In this document: in pieces, positions 48,901 through 60,500 of the stretch | Position numbering within the stretch: the stretch's first letter is position 1 | Layout: each line of letters begins with the position of its first letter | Assembly (NCBI GenBank): GCA_035762175.1 | Contig: DASTPP010000084.1 | Location: forward strand, 23,945-87,944 | Reading direction: 5' to 3' | Origin: DASTPP01 sp035762175 | GTDB lineage: Bacteria > Myxococcota_A > Polyangia > Polyangiales > Polyangiaceae | DNA: 64,000 nucleotides | Program-made: the position numbers and the translations under genes | Notes under the pieces: generated by a model | The model's input: the letters and a program-made list of their open reading frames with translations, nothing else | The model's database searches: none | What the model was told of the DNA's origin: nothing

Positions 48901-51538
48901 CGCCGCGCGCGTCAGGGCGCTCGCGCGCGAGTGCGGGGCGACGATCTTTTCGACGCTGCTCGCGGCCTTCGCCTTCTTCTTGTACCGCCAGACGGGCGAG
49001 CGCGACGTGGTCGTCGGCACGCCGAGCGCGGGGCGATCGGGGCCGGGGCGGGCGCGCGCGGCGGGCTACTTCGTCAACCCGCTCGCGCTGCGGCTCGGGG
49101 TCGACCCCGGGCAGAGCTTTCGCGAGCTCGTGCGGAGGGCGCGCGCGGCGACCCTCGGGGCGCTCGAGCACCAGGCGCTGCCCTTTTCGCGCGTGGTCGA
49201 GGCGGTCGCGCCGGAGCGTGACCCGGGGCGCACGCCGATCGTTCAGGCGATGCTGGTCTGGCAGAGCCCGCCGCCCCACCGCCCGGGCCTGGGCGCCTTC
49301 GCGCTCGGACGCGGGGGGGCGCGGGGTCGCTTCGGCGGCCTCGAGCTCGAGTCGGTGGCGCTCGAGCCGGGCGGGGCGCCCTTCGATCTGACGCTCGTGA
49401 TGGCCGACGAGGGGCCCGAGCTCGGCGGCGCGCTCGACTACTGTAGCGATCTGTTCGACGAGGCGACGGCCGAGCGCATGGCCCGGCACTTCGTCGCGCT
49501 GCTCGCGGCGGCCGCCGGGTCGCCCGATGAGCCGCTCGGGCGGGTCGCTCCGCTCGACGAGAGCGAGCGGCGCGCGTTGCTCGCGTGGGCGGGCGGCGAC
49601 GTGCGCGAGCCGGCCGAGCCGGTCTTGCATCGCCTCTTCGAGCGGCAAGCGGCCGCGACCCCCGAGGCCCCGGCGCTCGCGCTCGGCGGCGCGTCGCTCA
49701 GCTACCGCGAGCTCGACGCGCGGGCGAGCCGGCTGGCCCGCACCCTGCGCGGGCGGGGCATCAGGCCCGAAGCGCGCGTCGGCGTCTGCCTCGAGCGGGG
49801 CTTTGACCCCTTCGTCGCCTTCTGGGGCGTGCTCAAGGCGGGCGGCGTGTATGTTCCGCTCGAGCCTGCCCTGCCCCCGGCGAGGCTCGCCCAGCTCGTC
49901 GACGACGCGGGGCTCGCCCTCATCGTCACGCAGCGCAGCCTGACGACGAGGCTGCCGGCGCTCGGGCCGCCGCTGCTCTGCCTCGACGGGGGCGAGGGGC
50001 CTGCCGGCGAGGCTGGCGCGGGCGAGGGGCCCATCGGCGCGGCCACCGCAGGCGAAGGGCGCCACGGATCGCCCGGCGCGGGCGAAGGGCGGCCCGACGC
50101 GGCCGAAGCGCCCGAAGCCGCGCTCGCCTCGCACGCCCTGCCCGACGCGCTCGCGTACATCATCTACACCTCGGGCTCGACCGGCCGGCCGAAGGGCGTC
50201 ATGGTCGCGCACCGTAGCGCCGCGCGGCTCGCGGCGGCGCAGGGCGAGAGCTTGGGCGTTACGCCCGCCGACCGCGTGCTGCAGCACGCCTCGCCGGCCT
50301 TCGACGCGTCCGTGTGGGATGTTTTGCTGGCCCACCTCGCGGGCGCCTGCCTCGTGCCGACGCCGCCCGAGGCGATGCTGCCCGGGCCCGAGCTCGTGCG
50401 GCAGGTCGAGCGAGAGCGCGTCAGCGTCGCCACGCTGGTGCCCTCGGTGCTCGCCGCGCTGCCCGAGGCCGCGCTGCCGGGCCTGCGCCTCGTCGTCGCG
50501 GCGGGCGAGGCCTTGCCGATGGAGCTCGCCGCGCGCTGGGCGCCGGGGCGCACGTTGATCAACGCGTACGGGCCGACCGAGACCACGGTCTGTGCGTCGC
50601 TCGGGCGCGCCGACGAGGCTGAGGCCCGGGCCCCGTCGATCGGCCGGCCCTTGCCGGGCGCGCGCGTCTACGTGCTCGACGAGGGCCTCGAGCCGGTGCC
50701 GGCGGGCGCCCCGGGCGAGCTCTGCGTCGGGGGCGGGGGGCTCGCGCGCGGCTACCTCGGCCGACCGGGGCTGACGGCCGAGCGCTTCGTGCCCGACCCC
50801 TTCGGGCCGCCGGGGGGGCGTCTTTACCGCACGGGCGATCGGGCGCGCTGGCGGCCCGACGGGAGGCTCGACTATCTCGGGCGCGTCGATCGGCAGATCA
50901 AGGTGCGGGGCCACCGCGTCGAGCCGGCCGAGATCGAGGCGTGCGTGCGCGAAGAGACCGGCGCGCCCGAGGCGGCGGTGCTGGCGGCGGGCCCGCCCGG
51001 CGCGGCGCGGCTCGTCGCGTACGTCGGCGGGGGGGCGCGGCGGTCGTCGCGCGAGATGCGCTCGCTGCTGCGGGCGCGGCTGCCCGAGTCGATGCTGCCC
51101 TCGGCCTTCGTCTGGCTCGACGCGCTGCCGCGCCTGCCGAGCGGCAAGATCGATCGCGGGGCGCTGCCGCCCCCGCCCGGGCCCGAGGGCGGCGAGGCGG
51201 CGTTCGTCGCGCCGCGCGACGAGCTCGAGGGGGCGATCGCGGCGGCGTGGGCCGAGGCGCTCGGGCACGCGAAGGTGGGCGCGCGCGACCACTTCTTCGA
51301 CGAGCTCGGGGGCAGCTCGCTCTCGGCCGTGAAGGTCTGCGCCTCGCTCGGCGAGAGGTTGGGGCGCGAGGTGCCCGTCACGCACGTGTTCGAGCACCCG
51401 ACGGTCGAGGGCCTGGCCGAGCGGCTGCGCCGCGACGGGGCGGGGCGGGCCCCGGCGGGCGAGCCGGAGGCGCGGGCCGAGAGCCGGGCGGAGGCGCGGC
51501 GGGCCGCGCTCGCGCGCCGCGGCCGGAGAGGAAGCTAA
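45998..51538 (+). CDS. NRPS loading module: FAAL-ACP-C-A(Phe-like)-PCP
   Basis: The protein has 1846 residues. The fatty acyl-AMP ligase (about 12-575) has VPAYPPD, YTSGSTGRPKGVM and PPYHDMGLIGG. The ACP (622-692) carries the phosphopantetheine Ser in GLDSL. C domain 745-1192 has HHLVTDF. A domain 1215-1728 has YTSGSTGRPKGVMV, NAYGPTETT and YRTGDR. The PCP (1742-1815) has LGGSSL. Reading the pocket residues by eye against GrsA gives D-A-W-T-V-A-A-V-C-K, a phenylalanine-type code. It should activate a fatty acid, condense it onto Phe and pass the acyl-Phe on. The next gene starts 2 bp downstream. Confidence 0.92.
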   Translation: MQFAGVHDVSGFGEILQRRAAETPGARAFSFVGASGEVASSYGELDRAARAVAAQLGEMARPGDRALILHPPGPRYVESFWGCLYAGVVAVPAYPPDLTWLGRSLPHLRALVADCGARVALTTPEVARALGPGPKGEPGAEGELGGLAWLADDAIAPGAAGAYRAPEVRASSLALLQYTSGSTGRPKGVMVTHANLLHNVELVRRGFETSPESVGVIWLPPYHDMGLIGGILQPAYAGFPVVLTTPLLFMRRPLRWLELVSERGGTVSGGPDFAFDLCVRKSTPEARAKLDLSRWRVAFCGAEPVRAATLERFCEAFAPAGFRREAFYPCYGLAEGTLIVSGGARAAAPVVRRFAREALREGRAEPSGAGGEGAALVGCGGALGEQRVVVVDAETSAPLPEGHEGEIWVSGPSVAAGYWGREGESRERFEARLAHGGEGRAFLRTGDLGFLQGGELFVTGRLDDRIIVRGRNHHPHDIERTVEAAHPALRPGGAAAFAVGGEAGDEGEGLGVACELVPGAAAQVSAALAAVVRRVAEGHGLAPRVVLLLKPGGLPRTSSGKVRRRACRQGAEDGTLEAVARHDERGGRDAAGRRGATASQSPAEPRGEEAREGPADATEALGWLRERLAAALGVSAAAIAADEPISSYGLDSLRMTELEGEIEAAFGVEVPATLLLRGASLREVAGLLGRGALGAGAATRARQAAAVERPAPRPDGAAPGDGGAAPGDGGIAEGAAPAGDGVIERPASEGQRALWFLQRFAPEGAAYHVARAFRVLSPLDAGALARALDALVDRHPSLRASFPERGGAPVERVAPRAGPTLQVVDARGWGEGELERRLHEDARRPFDLASGPLLRAVLFERDEGARLLFCLHHLVTDFWSLGLLSGELGVLYDAARGGDEPRLPPAGATPAALEAGRGAGEESEGSRRYWRGALAGAPPVLELPTDRPRPRVQSFRGASLRLAVGEGDAARVRALARECGATIFSTLLAAFAFFLYRQTGERDVVVGTPSAGRSGPGRARAAGYFVNPLALRLGVDPGQSFRELVRRARAATLGALEHQALPFSRVVEAVAPERDPGRTPIVQAMLVWQSPPPHRPGLGAFALGRGGARGRFGGLELESVALEPGGAPFDLTLVMADEGPELGGALDYCSDLFDEATAERMARHFVALLAAAAGSPDEPLGRVAPLDESERRALLAWAGGDVREPAEPVLHRLFERQAAATPEAPALALGGASLSYRELDARASRLARTLRGRGIRPEARVGVCLERGFDPFVAFWGVLKAGGVYVPLEPALPPARLAQLVDDAGLALIVTQRSLTTRLPALGPPLLCLDGGEGPAGEAGAGEGPIGAATAGEGRHGSPGAGEGRPDAAEAPEAALASHALPDALAYIIYTSGSTGRPKGVMVAHRSAARLAAAQGESLGVTPADRVLQHASPAFDASVWDVLLAHLAGACLVPTPPEAMLPGPELVRQVERERVSVATLVPSVLAALPEAALPGLRLVVAAGEALPMELAARWAPGRTLINAYGPTETTVCASLGRADEAEARAPSIGRPLPGARVYVLDEGLEPVPAGAPGELCVGGGGLARGYLGRPGLTAERFVPDPFGPPGGRLYRTGDRARWRPDGRLDYLGRVDRQIKVRGHRVEPAEIEACVREETGAPEAAVLAAGPPGAARLVAYVGGGARRSSREMRSLLRARLPESMLPSAFVWLDALPRLPSGKIDRGALPPPPGPEGGEAAFVAPRDELEGAIAAAWAEALGHAKVGARDHFFDELGGSSLSAVKVCASLGERLGREVPVTHVFEHPTVEGLAERLRRDGAGRAPAGEPEARAESRAEARRAALARRGRRGS

Positions 51539-51539
51539 G

Positions 51540-54500
51540 ATGCAAGACCGGCCCTCGGGCGACGGCGGCGGCGAGGGAGAGCCGCCCCCGGGCGGCGACA
51601 ACGGCAACGAGGTGGCCATCATCGGCGCCTCGGTGCGCCTGCCGGGCGCGCCCGACCTCGAGACCTTCTGGCAGAACCTGCGCGCCGGGGTCGAGTCGGT
51701 CTCGTTCTTCTCCGAGGCCGAGCTCGAGCCCTCGCCGCTCGTGCCCGAGGCGCTGCGGGCGCACCCCGACTTCGTGCGCGCGGGCGGGGTGCTCGAGGGC
51801 GCCGACCTCTTCGACCACGACTTCTTCGGCGTCGCGCCGCGCGAAGCCAGGTGGATGGACCCGCAGCAGCGGGTGTTCCTCGAGACCGCGTGGGCCGCGC
51901 TCGAAGACGCCGGCGTCGACCCCGAGCGGTTCGGCGGCAAGATCGCGCTCTACGCGGGGGCCGCCCCCTCGCTGCACGCGCTCGGGCTGCTCGGCGAGGT
52001 GCGGGGCGACGCGGCCTCGCTCTTCGAGGCGCTGGGCGTCAGCGGCCCCGAGAGCATGGCGACGAAGGCCTCGTTCAAGCTCGGGCTGCGGGGCGAGAGC
52101 GTCTCGGTCTACACCGCGTGCTCGACGGGGCTCGCGGTCGTGCACCTCGCCTGCCAGAGCCTGCTCTTGCGCCAGTCGGACATCGCCATCGCGGGGGCGG
52201 TGCGCGTCGCGTTGCCGCAGAAGACGGGCTACCTCTACCAGGAGGGCATGATCTTCTCGCCCGACGGCCGCTGCCGGGCCTTCGACCGGCGGGCGCGGGG
52301 CACGGTGCTGGGGCAGGGCGCGGCGGCGGTGGTGCTCAAGCCGCTCGACGACGCGCGGAGGGACGGCGACGTGATTCACGCCGTCATCCGCGGCACGGCG
52401 CTGAACAACGACGGGCGCCAGAAGGCGGGCTACACGGCGCCGAGCGTCGAGGGGCAGGCCGAGGTGATTCGCGAGGCGCTGGCGTACGCGGGCCTCGGGC
52501 CCGACGCGATCGGCTACCTCGAGGCGCACGGCACGGGCACGCCCCTCGGCGATCCGATCGAGATCGCCGCGCTCGCGCGGGTCTTCGGGGGCGAAGGGCC
52601 GGCGAGGGAGCGCCGCCCGCTCGGGTCGGTCAAGACGAACATCGGCCACCTCGACGCGGCGGCGGGGCTCGCGGGGCTGGTCAAGGCGATGCTGGCGGTG
52701 GGGCGGGGCGAGGTGCCGCCGAGCCTGCACTTCGAAGCGGCGAACCCGGCGGCCGACTTCGAGCGCGCCCCCTTCTACGTGAACACCGAGCTGCGTCCCT
52801 GGCCCGCGTCGCCGGGGCCGCGGCGCGCGGGCGTCAGCTCGTTTGGCATCGGCGGCACCAACGCGCACGCCGTGCTCGAAGAGGCCCCGCCGCGCCCCGC
52901 GCCCGCCCCGAGCCGGCCGGCGCAGCTCGTGACGCTCTCGGCGCGCACGCCCTCGGCCCTCGCCACCATGGAGCGAGAGCTCGCCGCGCACCTCGAGGCG
53001 CACCCCGAGCTGCCCCTCGCCGACGTCGCCTTCACCCGGGCGATGGGGCGCAAGGCCTTCGCCTACCGACGCGCGGTCGTCGCCGAAAGCCCGCGGGCGC
53101 TCGCCGCGGCGCTCGCGAAGGCGCGCCCGGGCGCGCCCGGGCCGGCGCCCGCGGCCGGGGCCGGGGCCGGGGTGGCGTTTCTCTTCCCCGGGCAGGGGGC
53201 GCAGCACGCCGGGATGGCGCGCGCGCTCTGGGAGGCCGAGCCCGACTTTCGGCAGGCGCTCGAGCAGTGCTTCGAAGGCCTCGAGCGCGGGCTCGCCCGC
53301 GAGCTGCGCCCGCTGCTCTGCGAGGCGCCGCGCGGCGGGGGGCCCGACCCGCTGCTCGACCCCGAGCTGGGGCTGCCGGCCCTCTTCGCGGTCGAGTACG
53401 CGCTCTCGCGCCTCTGGCAGCGCTGGGGCGTCGCGCCCGCGGCCGTGCTGGGGCACAGCTTCGGCGAGTACGCGGCGGCCTGCGTGGCGGGCGTCTTCTC
53501 GCTCGAGGCGGGGCTCGAGCTCGCCTCGCTGCGGGGCCGGCTCATGGCGCGCCTGCCGCCCGGGCGCATGCTGGCGGTCGCCACCTCGGAGGCGACCCTC
53601 GCCCCCCTGCTCGCCGAGCATGGGCTCGCGCTCGCCGCGGTCAACGGCGCCGACCGCTGCGTCGCCGCCGGGCGGCCCGAGGCGATCGAGGCGCTCGAGC
53701 GCGCCCTGCGCGGGCGCGGCGTCGCGTCGGTGGCGCTGCCGGCGCGGCAGGCGTTCCATTCGCCCGACGTCGAGCCCCTGCTCGGCGAGATCGAGCGGGC
53801 GGTGGCGCGCATGGCGCCGCGGCCTCCCTCTCTGCCCTTCGCCTCGAGCGCGACCGGCGACTGGCTCGAGGGCGACGCCGCGACGAAGCCCTCGTACTGG
53901 GCGCGGCAGATGCGCGTGACCGTGCGCTTCGCCGACGGGCTCGACGCCCTCTTGGGCCGGGGCCTACGGCTCTGGCTCGAGGCGGGGCCCGAGCGCGCGC
54001 TCAGCTCGCTCGGCCGCCACCACGGCGGGGGCGCGTCGGCGTACGCCTCGCTCGCGCGGCGCGGGCAGGGCGAGGCCGATCACGCGGCGCTGCTCGAGGC
54101 GGCGGGCGCGCTCTGGTCGGGCGGGGTCGAGCTCGACTGGGCGGCGTTCTTCGCCCACGAACGCCGGCAGCGCGTGTCGCTGCCCGCCTACCCCTTCGAG
54201 CGCAAGCCCTGCGGGCTCGAGGGCACGTCGATGGCGCCGGGCGAGCTCGTGGCGTTCCCGCGCCCCCCGAGCCGGCTGCCCTCGCCGCCGCTCGCCCCGA
54301 CGCTCTCGCGCCCGCCGGGCATGGCACCGGCGCGGTCGGGGCGGCCCTCGGGCGTGGCGCCGGCGGGGTCGGGGCGGCCAAGCGCGGCGCCGGCACGGTC
54401 GGAACGGCCGAGCGAGGCCCTGCCCCTCTCGGAAGCGCCCCCGACGGCCGAGGGGCCGCGCGACGAGATCGAACGCCAGGTGATGGAGATCTGGCGCGAG

Positions 54501-57500
54501 CGGCTCGGCACGATCGAGTTCGGCGTGCACGATAACTTCCTCGAGCTGGGCGGCAACTCGCTGATGGCGGCCCAGCTCTTGACCCGCCTGCGCGACGCCT
54601 TTCAGGTGCAGCTCCCGCTCGGCGCGCTCTTCGAGGCGCCGACGGTGGCGGGGGTCGCGGCGCGCATCGCGGCGCTGGTCGGGGTGGGCGCGGGGCCCGA
54701 GGGCGGCGCGGGGCGGGCGCGGCCGCTCGCGGCGGCGCCGCGGGGCGAGGCGCTGGCGCTCTCGATCGTGCAAGAGCGGGTGCTCGAGCTAGCCCGGCAC
54801 GACCCCGACAACCCGGCGTTGATCATGATGGCGTCCATCGAGCTCGAGGGCGAGCTCGATGCCGACGCGCTCGAGCGGGCGGTGGGCGAGGTGGCGCGGC
54901 GGCACGAGGCCCTGCGCACGACGTACGTCGAGCGCGGCGGGCGCTTCGAGGCGCGGGTGGGGTCGGGGGCGGGCTTCGGCCTCGTGCGCGAAGAGCTCGC
55001 GGCCGAGGCCTGGCCGGCGCGGGCGCGGGCCGAGGCCGAGCGGCCCTTCGATCTCGGCGCCTCGCCCCTGCGCGCGACGCTCTTGCGGGCGGGGCCCCGG
55101 CGGCACGCGCTGCTCGTCGGCGTGCACCACGTCGTCTCGGACACGCTCTCGATGGTGGCGTTCGTGCGCGAGGCGGCCGCCAACTACGGCGCGCTCGTCG
55201 CGGGGGGCGAGCCGCCGCTGCCGCCGCTGGCGTTGCAGTACGCCGACTACGCCGCCTGGCAGCGCGCCGCGCTCGCGGGGGGCGACTTCGCGGCGCAGGC
55301 CGAGCACTGGCGCCGGCGCCTCGAGGGGCTGGGCGGCCCGCTCGATCTGCCGAGCGATCGGCCGCGGCGCCCGGGCGGGGGCGTGCGCGGCGCGCGGCAC
55401 CCCTTCGCGCTGCCGGCCGAGCTCGGCGCGGCGGCGCGCGCCTTCGGGCGGCGCGAGGGGGTGACGCCCTTCATGACGGTGCTGGCGGCCTTCGCGGCGC
55501 TGCTCTCGCGAGCGACGGGCTCGGACGACGTGGTCGTCGGCACGCCCGTCGGCAACCGCGATCGGGGCGAGCTCGAGCCGCTCATCGGTTACGTCGCCCA
55601 CGCGCTGCCCCTGCGCGCCGACCTCTCGGGCGACCCCGACTTTCGCGAGCTCGCCCGGCGCGTCAAGCGGACGACCCTCGACGCCTACGCCCACGCCGAC
55701 GTGCCCTACGAGTGGCTGGTGCGCGAGCTCGAGCCGCGCAAAGACCCGGGCCGCGAGCGGCTCTTCGACGCGCTCTTCGTCCTGCACGGCGGCCGGCCCG
55801 TCGAGCTCACGACGCCGGGGGGCCTGCGCTGGCGCGTGCTCGAGGTGCCCGAGGCGCCGGCGCAGTTCGGCGTGACGCTCGCCGCGCTCTCGATCTCGCT
55901 CAGCGAGGCCGCAGACGGCGGCTACGAAGGCGGGCTCGAGTACGCCACCGATCGCTTCGACGCGGCGACGGCCGCGCGCCTCATGCGCCAGCTCGAGACG
56001 CTGCTCGCCGCCGCGCTCGCCGAGCCCGGGCGGAAGCTCTCGGCCCTGCCGCTGGGCGAGCCGGAACGTATGCTCTCGGCCCTGCCGCTGGGCGAGCCCG
56101 AGCGTATGCTCTCGGCCCTGCCGCTCGGCGCGGCCCCGGAAGCGAGCGCGGCCCCGATCGCGCCCGCCACCTCGCCCTCGCCGCTCGCTCGCCTGGCCCG
56201 GCTCGCCGAGATCTCGCCGGAGGGGGTCGCGGTGCGCGCGGGCGGCCGCACGCTCCGGTACGGCGAGCTCGCCCGGCGGGCCCGGGGCGTCGCCGCGGCG
56301 CTGCGGGCGCGGGGCGCGGGCGAGGGCCGACACGTGTTCGTCGCGCTGCCGCCTTCGCCCGAGCGCTGGGTGGCGGCGCTCGGCGTGCTCGCCGCGGGGG
56401 CGGCGTACGCGCCGCTCGATCCGGCGCGGCTCGGCGGGCCGGCGTACGCGCCGCTCGATCCGGCGCGGCTCGGGGGGCCGGCGCCCGAGCTCGAAGGGTC
56501 GTTGGTCATCGTCGAGGCGCCGCTCGACGCGCCGGCGGGGGCCGCGGGCGCCGTCACGCTCGAGGCGCTCGAGGGCGAGGGGCAGAAGCTGATCGGCGGC
56601 GCCCCGCTCGTCGATCGATCGGCGGCGGGCGGCCCCCCGCTCGAGGCGCGCGATGGGCGGCCGGACGCGCCGGCGTGGGCGGCGCCGAAGGGAGGCTTCG
56701 TCTCGTACGCCGAGCTGCGCGCGCTCTTCGACGGCCTCGACGGGCGGCTCGGGCGCCCGCGCGAGGGCGGCGGGCGCTGGCTCGCGCTCGGCGAGCCCGA
56801 CGCGGCGGCGGCCGACCTCGAGGCGGCCTGGGCGCTCGGCCGCGGCCTCGAGATCGTGCTGGCCGAGGCGCCCTCGCCCGCGCGCTTCGTGCCCCTCGGG
56901 GCCGCGCCGGTGCGGGCGGTCGCGTTCAGCCTCTCGTACTTCGCGAACGACGAGGACGCGCTCGGCGGCGCCAAGTACCGGCTGCTGCTCGAGGGGGCGA
57001 AGGCGGCCGACCGGCGGGGCCTGCACGCGGTCTGGACGCCGGAGCGGCACTTTCACGCCTTCGGCGGCCTCTACCCGAGCCCGGGCGCGATCGGCGCGGC
57101 GCTGGCCGCGGCGACCGAGCGGGTGGGCATCCGCGCGGGCAGCGTGGTCTTGCCGCTGCACGACCCGGTGCGCGTCGCCGAAGAGTGGTCGGTCATCGAC
57201 AACCTGTCGGGGGGCCGGGCCGGCGTGTCCTTCGCGTCCGGCTGGAACGCCGACGACTTCGTCTTCGCCCCCGAGCGCTACGCGCGCCGCAAGGAGGCGA
57301 TGCTCGAGGGCGTTCGCACCGTGCTCGCGCTCTGGCGGGGCGAGGCGCTACGCCGGACGAACGGCGCGGGCGACGAGATCGAGGTGCGCCTGCGCCCGCG
57401 GCCGGTGCAGCCCGAGCTGCCCTTCTGGCTGACGGCGGCGGGCAGCCCCGAGACCTTCCGGCTGGCGGGCGAGCTCGGCGCGGGGGTGCTCACCAACCTG

Positions 57501-60500
57501 ATGGGCCAGCGGCTCGACGATCTCGCCGAGAAGGTCGCCGTCTACCGCGAGGCGTGGCGGCGGGCCGGGCGGGGCCCGGGGCGGGGCCACGTCACGCTGA
57601 TGATGCACGCGTTCGTCGGCGAAGGCGACGAGGGCGCCCGGCGCACCGCGCGCGGCCCCCTCGCCCGCTACTTTCGCAGCTCGATCGACATCTTCCGGGG
57701 CTTCGCGGCGTCGCAGGGGCTCGATCTGCGGCCCGAGTCGCTCGCCCCCTCGGACCTCGACGCGCTCGTCGAGCACGGCCTCGAGCGCTACCTCGAAGAG
57801 GGCGGGCTCTTCGGCACGCCCGAGGGCTGCGAGCCGATGGTCGAGCGGGTGCGCCGGCTCGACGTCGACGAGATCGCGGCCCTGGTCGACTTCGGCGTCG
57901 GGGTCGACGAGGCGCTCGCCGGCATCGAGCGGCTCGGCGATCTGCGCGATCGGGCCGAGGCGCGGGCGGCGGCCGGGTCCGAGCAGGTGATCGCCGAGGC
58001 GCGTTCGGCGCTCGACGCCCTCGCCGACCTCATCGCGAGCGCGGGCGCGACGCACCTCTCCTGCGACGTGGCGATCGTCGAGGCGCTGGTGCGGGGCGGG
58101 CGCGGGGGCGCGCTCGCGGGCTTGCTGGTCGCGGCGGGCGGCGAGCCCCCGACGGCCGAGGCCTGGGCGAAGCTCTGCGAGGAGGCGCCCGGGCTCGATC
58201 TGGTCGCGCCCGACCCGCTCTTCGGCCGCTCGCTCGAGGCGCGCGAGGGCCGCTGGGTGATCGCCGCGCGCGAAGGGGCCGGCCCCGAGGTGGTCGACGA
58301 CGCCGGGCGGCCCCTGCCGGCGGGCGTCGTCGGCTGGGCGCGCGCCCCGGGCGGCGAGCGCCGGCGGGCGCGGCGGCGGGGCGACGGGGCGATCGAGCTG
58401 GTGGCCGACGCGGCCCGCGGCCCGCGCCGGCCGGCCCCGGCGCCGGCGGCCGGGCCCCCGCCCCTGCGCCGCGCCGAGCGCGAGGGCCCGCTGCCGCTCT
58501 CGTTCGCGCAGCAGCGGCTCTGGTACCTCGACCACCTCGACCCGGGCAACGTCGCCTACAACAACGCGGTCGCCTTCCGGCTGAGCGGCGAGCTCGACGC
58601 CGACGCGCTCGGGCGGGCGCTCGACGAGGTGGTGCGGCGGCACGAGGCGCTTCGCACCGCCTTCGCCGTCACGCCCGAGGGGCCCGTGCAGATCGTGGCG
58701 CCCGAGCTGTCGCTCGCGCTCGCCCGCCACGACGTCAGCGGGGCCGAGGACGCCGAGGCGCGCGCCGCCGCGATCGTGCGCGCCGAGGCCCGCCTGCCCT
58801 TCGACCTCGCGCGGGTCCCGCTCGTGCGCGCCGCGCTCGTGCGGGTCGCGCCGGGCGAGCACGTGCTCGGGCTCACGCTGCACCACGTCGTGTCGGACGG
58901 CTGGTCGGCCGGCGTTCTTGCTTCGGAAATCGTAGCGCTTTACCTGGCCTTCCGGGCCGGGGCGCCCTCGCCGCTGCCCGAGCTGCCCGTGCAGTACGCC
59001 GACTACGCCGCCTGGCAGCGCGCCTGGGCCGAGGCCGGCGGGCTCGAGGGCGAGCTCGCCTACTGGAAGGCCACGCTCGGCGGCGTGCCCCCGCTCGAGC
59101 TGCCCTTCGACCGCCCGCGCGGCGCGGCGCAGGGCCAGCGCGGCGGGCGCGAGAAGGTCGCGCTCGGCGCCGCGCTCTCGGCGAGCCTCGCCGCCTTCGG
59201 CCGCCGCGCGGGCGCGACGCTCTTCGTGGTGCTGGTGGCCGCGCTCAAGGCGCTCTTGCACCGCTACAGCGGCCAGACCGACCTCGCCCTCGGCACCCCC
59301 GTCGCCGGGCGCAGCCGCCCCGAGCTCGAGCCCCTCGTCGGCTGCTTCGTCAACTCGCTGGTCTTGCGCACCGACCTCTCGGGCGACCCGAGCTTCGCCG
59401 AGCTGGTCGGCCGCGTGCGCGCCGTGACGCTCGCCGCCCTCGCCCACCAGGAGGTGCCCTTCGAGCAGGTCGTCGACGCGCTCGGGGTGCCGCGCGATCT
59501 GAGCCACACGCCGCTCTTCCAGGCCATGCTGGTGCTGCACAACACGCCCGCGCCGGCCGTCGAGCTGCCGGGGCTGGCGCTGCGGGCGGCCGAGGTCGAG
59601 ACGGGCGCCGCCAAGCTCGATCTCACCCTCGAGCTGCTCGAGGGGTCGGACGGCCTCGAGGGCGCGTTCGAGTACAACGCCGACCTCTTCGACGCGGCCA
59701 CGGCGGCCCAGCTCTCGCGCCACTTCGTCCGGCTGCTCGGGGCCGCGTTGGCGACGCCCGACCGGCCCATCTCGGAGCTGCCCCTGCTCGACGAGGGCGA
59801 GGGGTCCGAGCTGCTCGGCGAGGCGCCGGCCCCGTCCCCGGAGGGCGAGGTCGAGTCGCTCGCGGCGGCGTTCGAGGCGCAGGCGAGGCGCCGCCCCGAC
59901 GCGGTCGCGGTGCGCTCGGAGGGCGAGGGCGCGCTGACGTACCGCGAGCTCGACGCGCGCGCCGATCGCGCCGCGCGCCGGCTGCGGGCCGAGGGCGTCG
60001 GCCCCGAGGCGCGCGTGGCGGTCGTCGTGGGCCGGCCCCTCGAGACGGTGGCGTCGTTCCTGGGCGTGCTCAAGGCGGGGGGCGCGTACGTGCCGCTCGA
60101 CCCGGCCCAGCCGGCCGAGCGGCTCGCGGCGTTGATCGCGTGCGTCGGGCCGCGGGCGACACTCGCCCCCCGCGGCTGGGAGCGCCCGCGGGGCCTCGGG
60201 CCCGCGCCCCTGCCCTTCGACGAGCTCGAGGGGCCCGGCGGCGCTGGTCGGCCTGCGGCCGCGGGCGGCGACGGGGGCGGTCGGCCTGCGGCCGCGGGCG
60301 GCGACGGGGGCGATTGGCCTGCGGCCGCGGGCGGCGATCGGCCTGCGGCGGCGGGCGGTGACGGGGGCGCTCGGCCTGCTACGGCCGGCGGGGCGCGCGC
60401 CGCGTACATGCTCTTCACGTCGGGCTCGGGCGGGGGGCCGAAGGGGGTCGTCGTCGAGCACCGCAACGTGCTCGCGTCGACGCGGGCGCGCGTCGCGACG

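Noticed and set aside
45872..51940. 2022-codon open frame on the minus strand opposite the NRPS genes
   Set aside because: It is the antisense shadow of the NRPS coding frame; in DNA with this GC bias the antisense frame rarely has stops. Its translation is Arg/Ala/Pro-rich with no domains.
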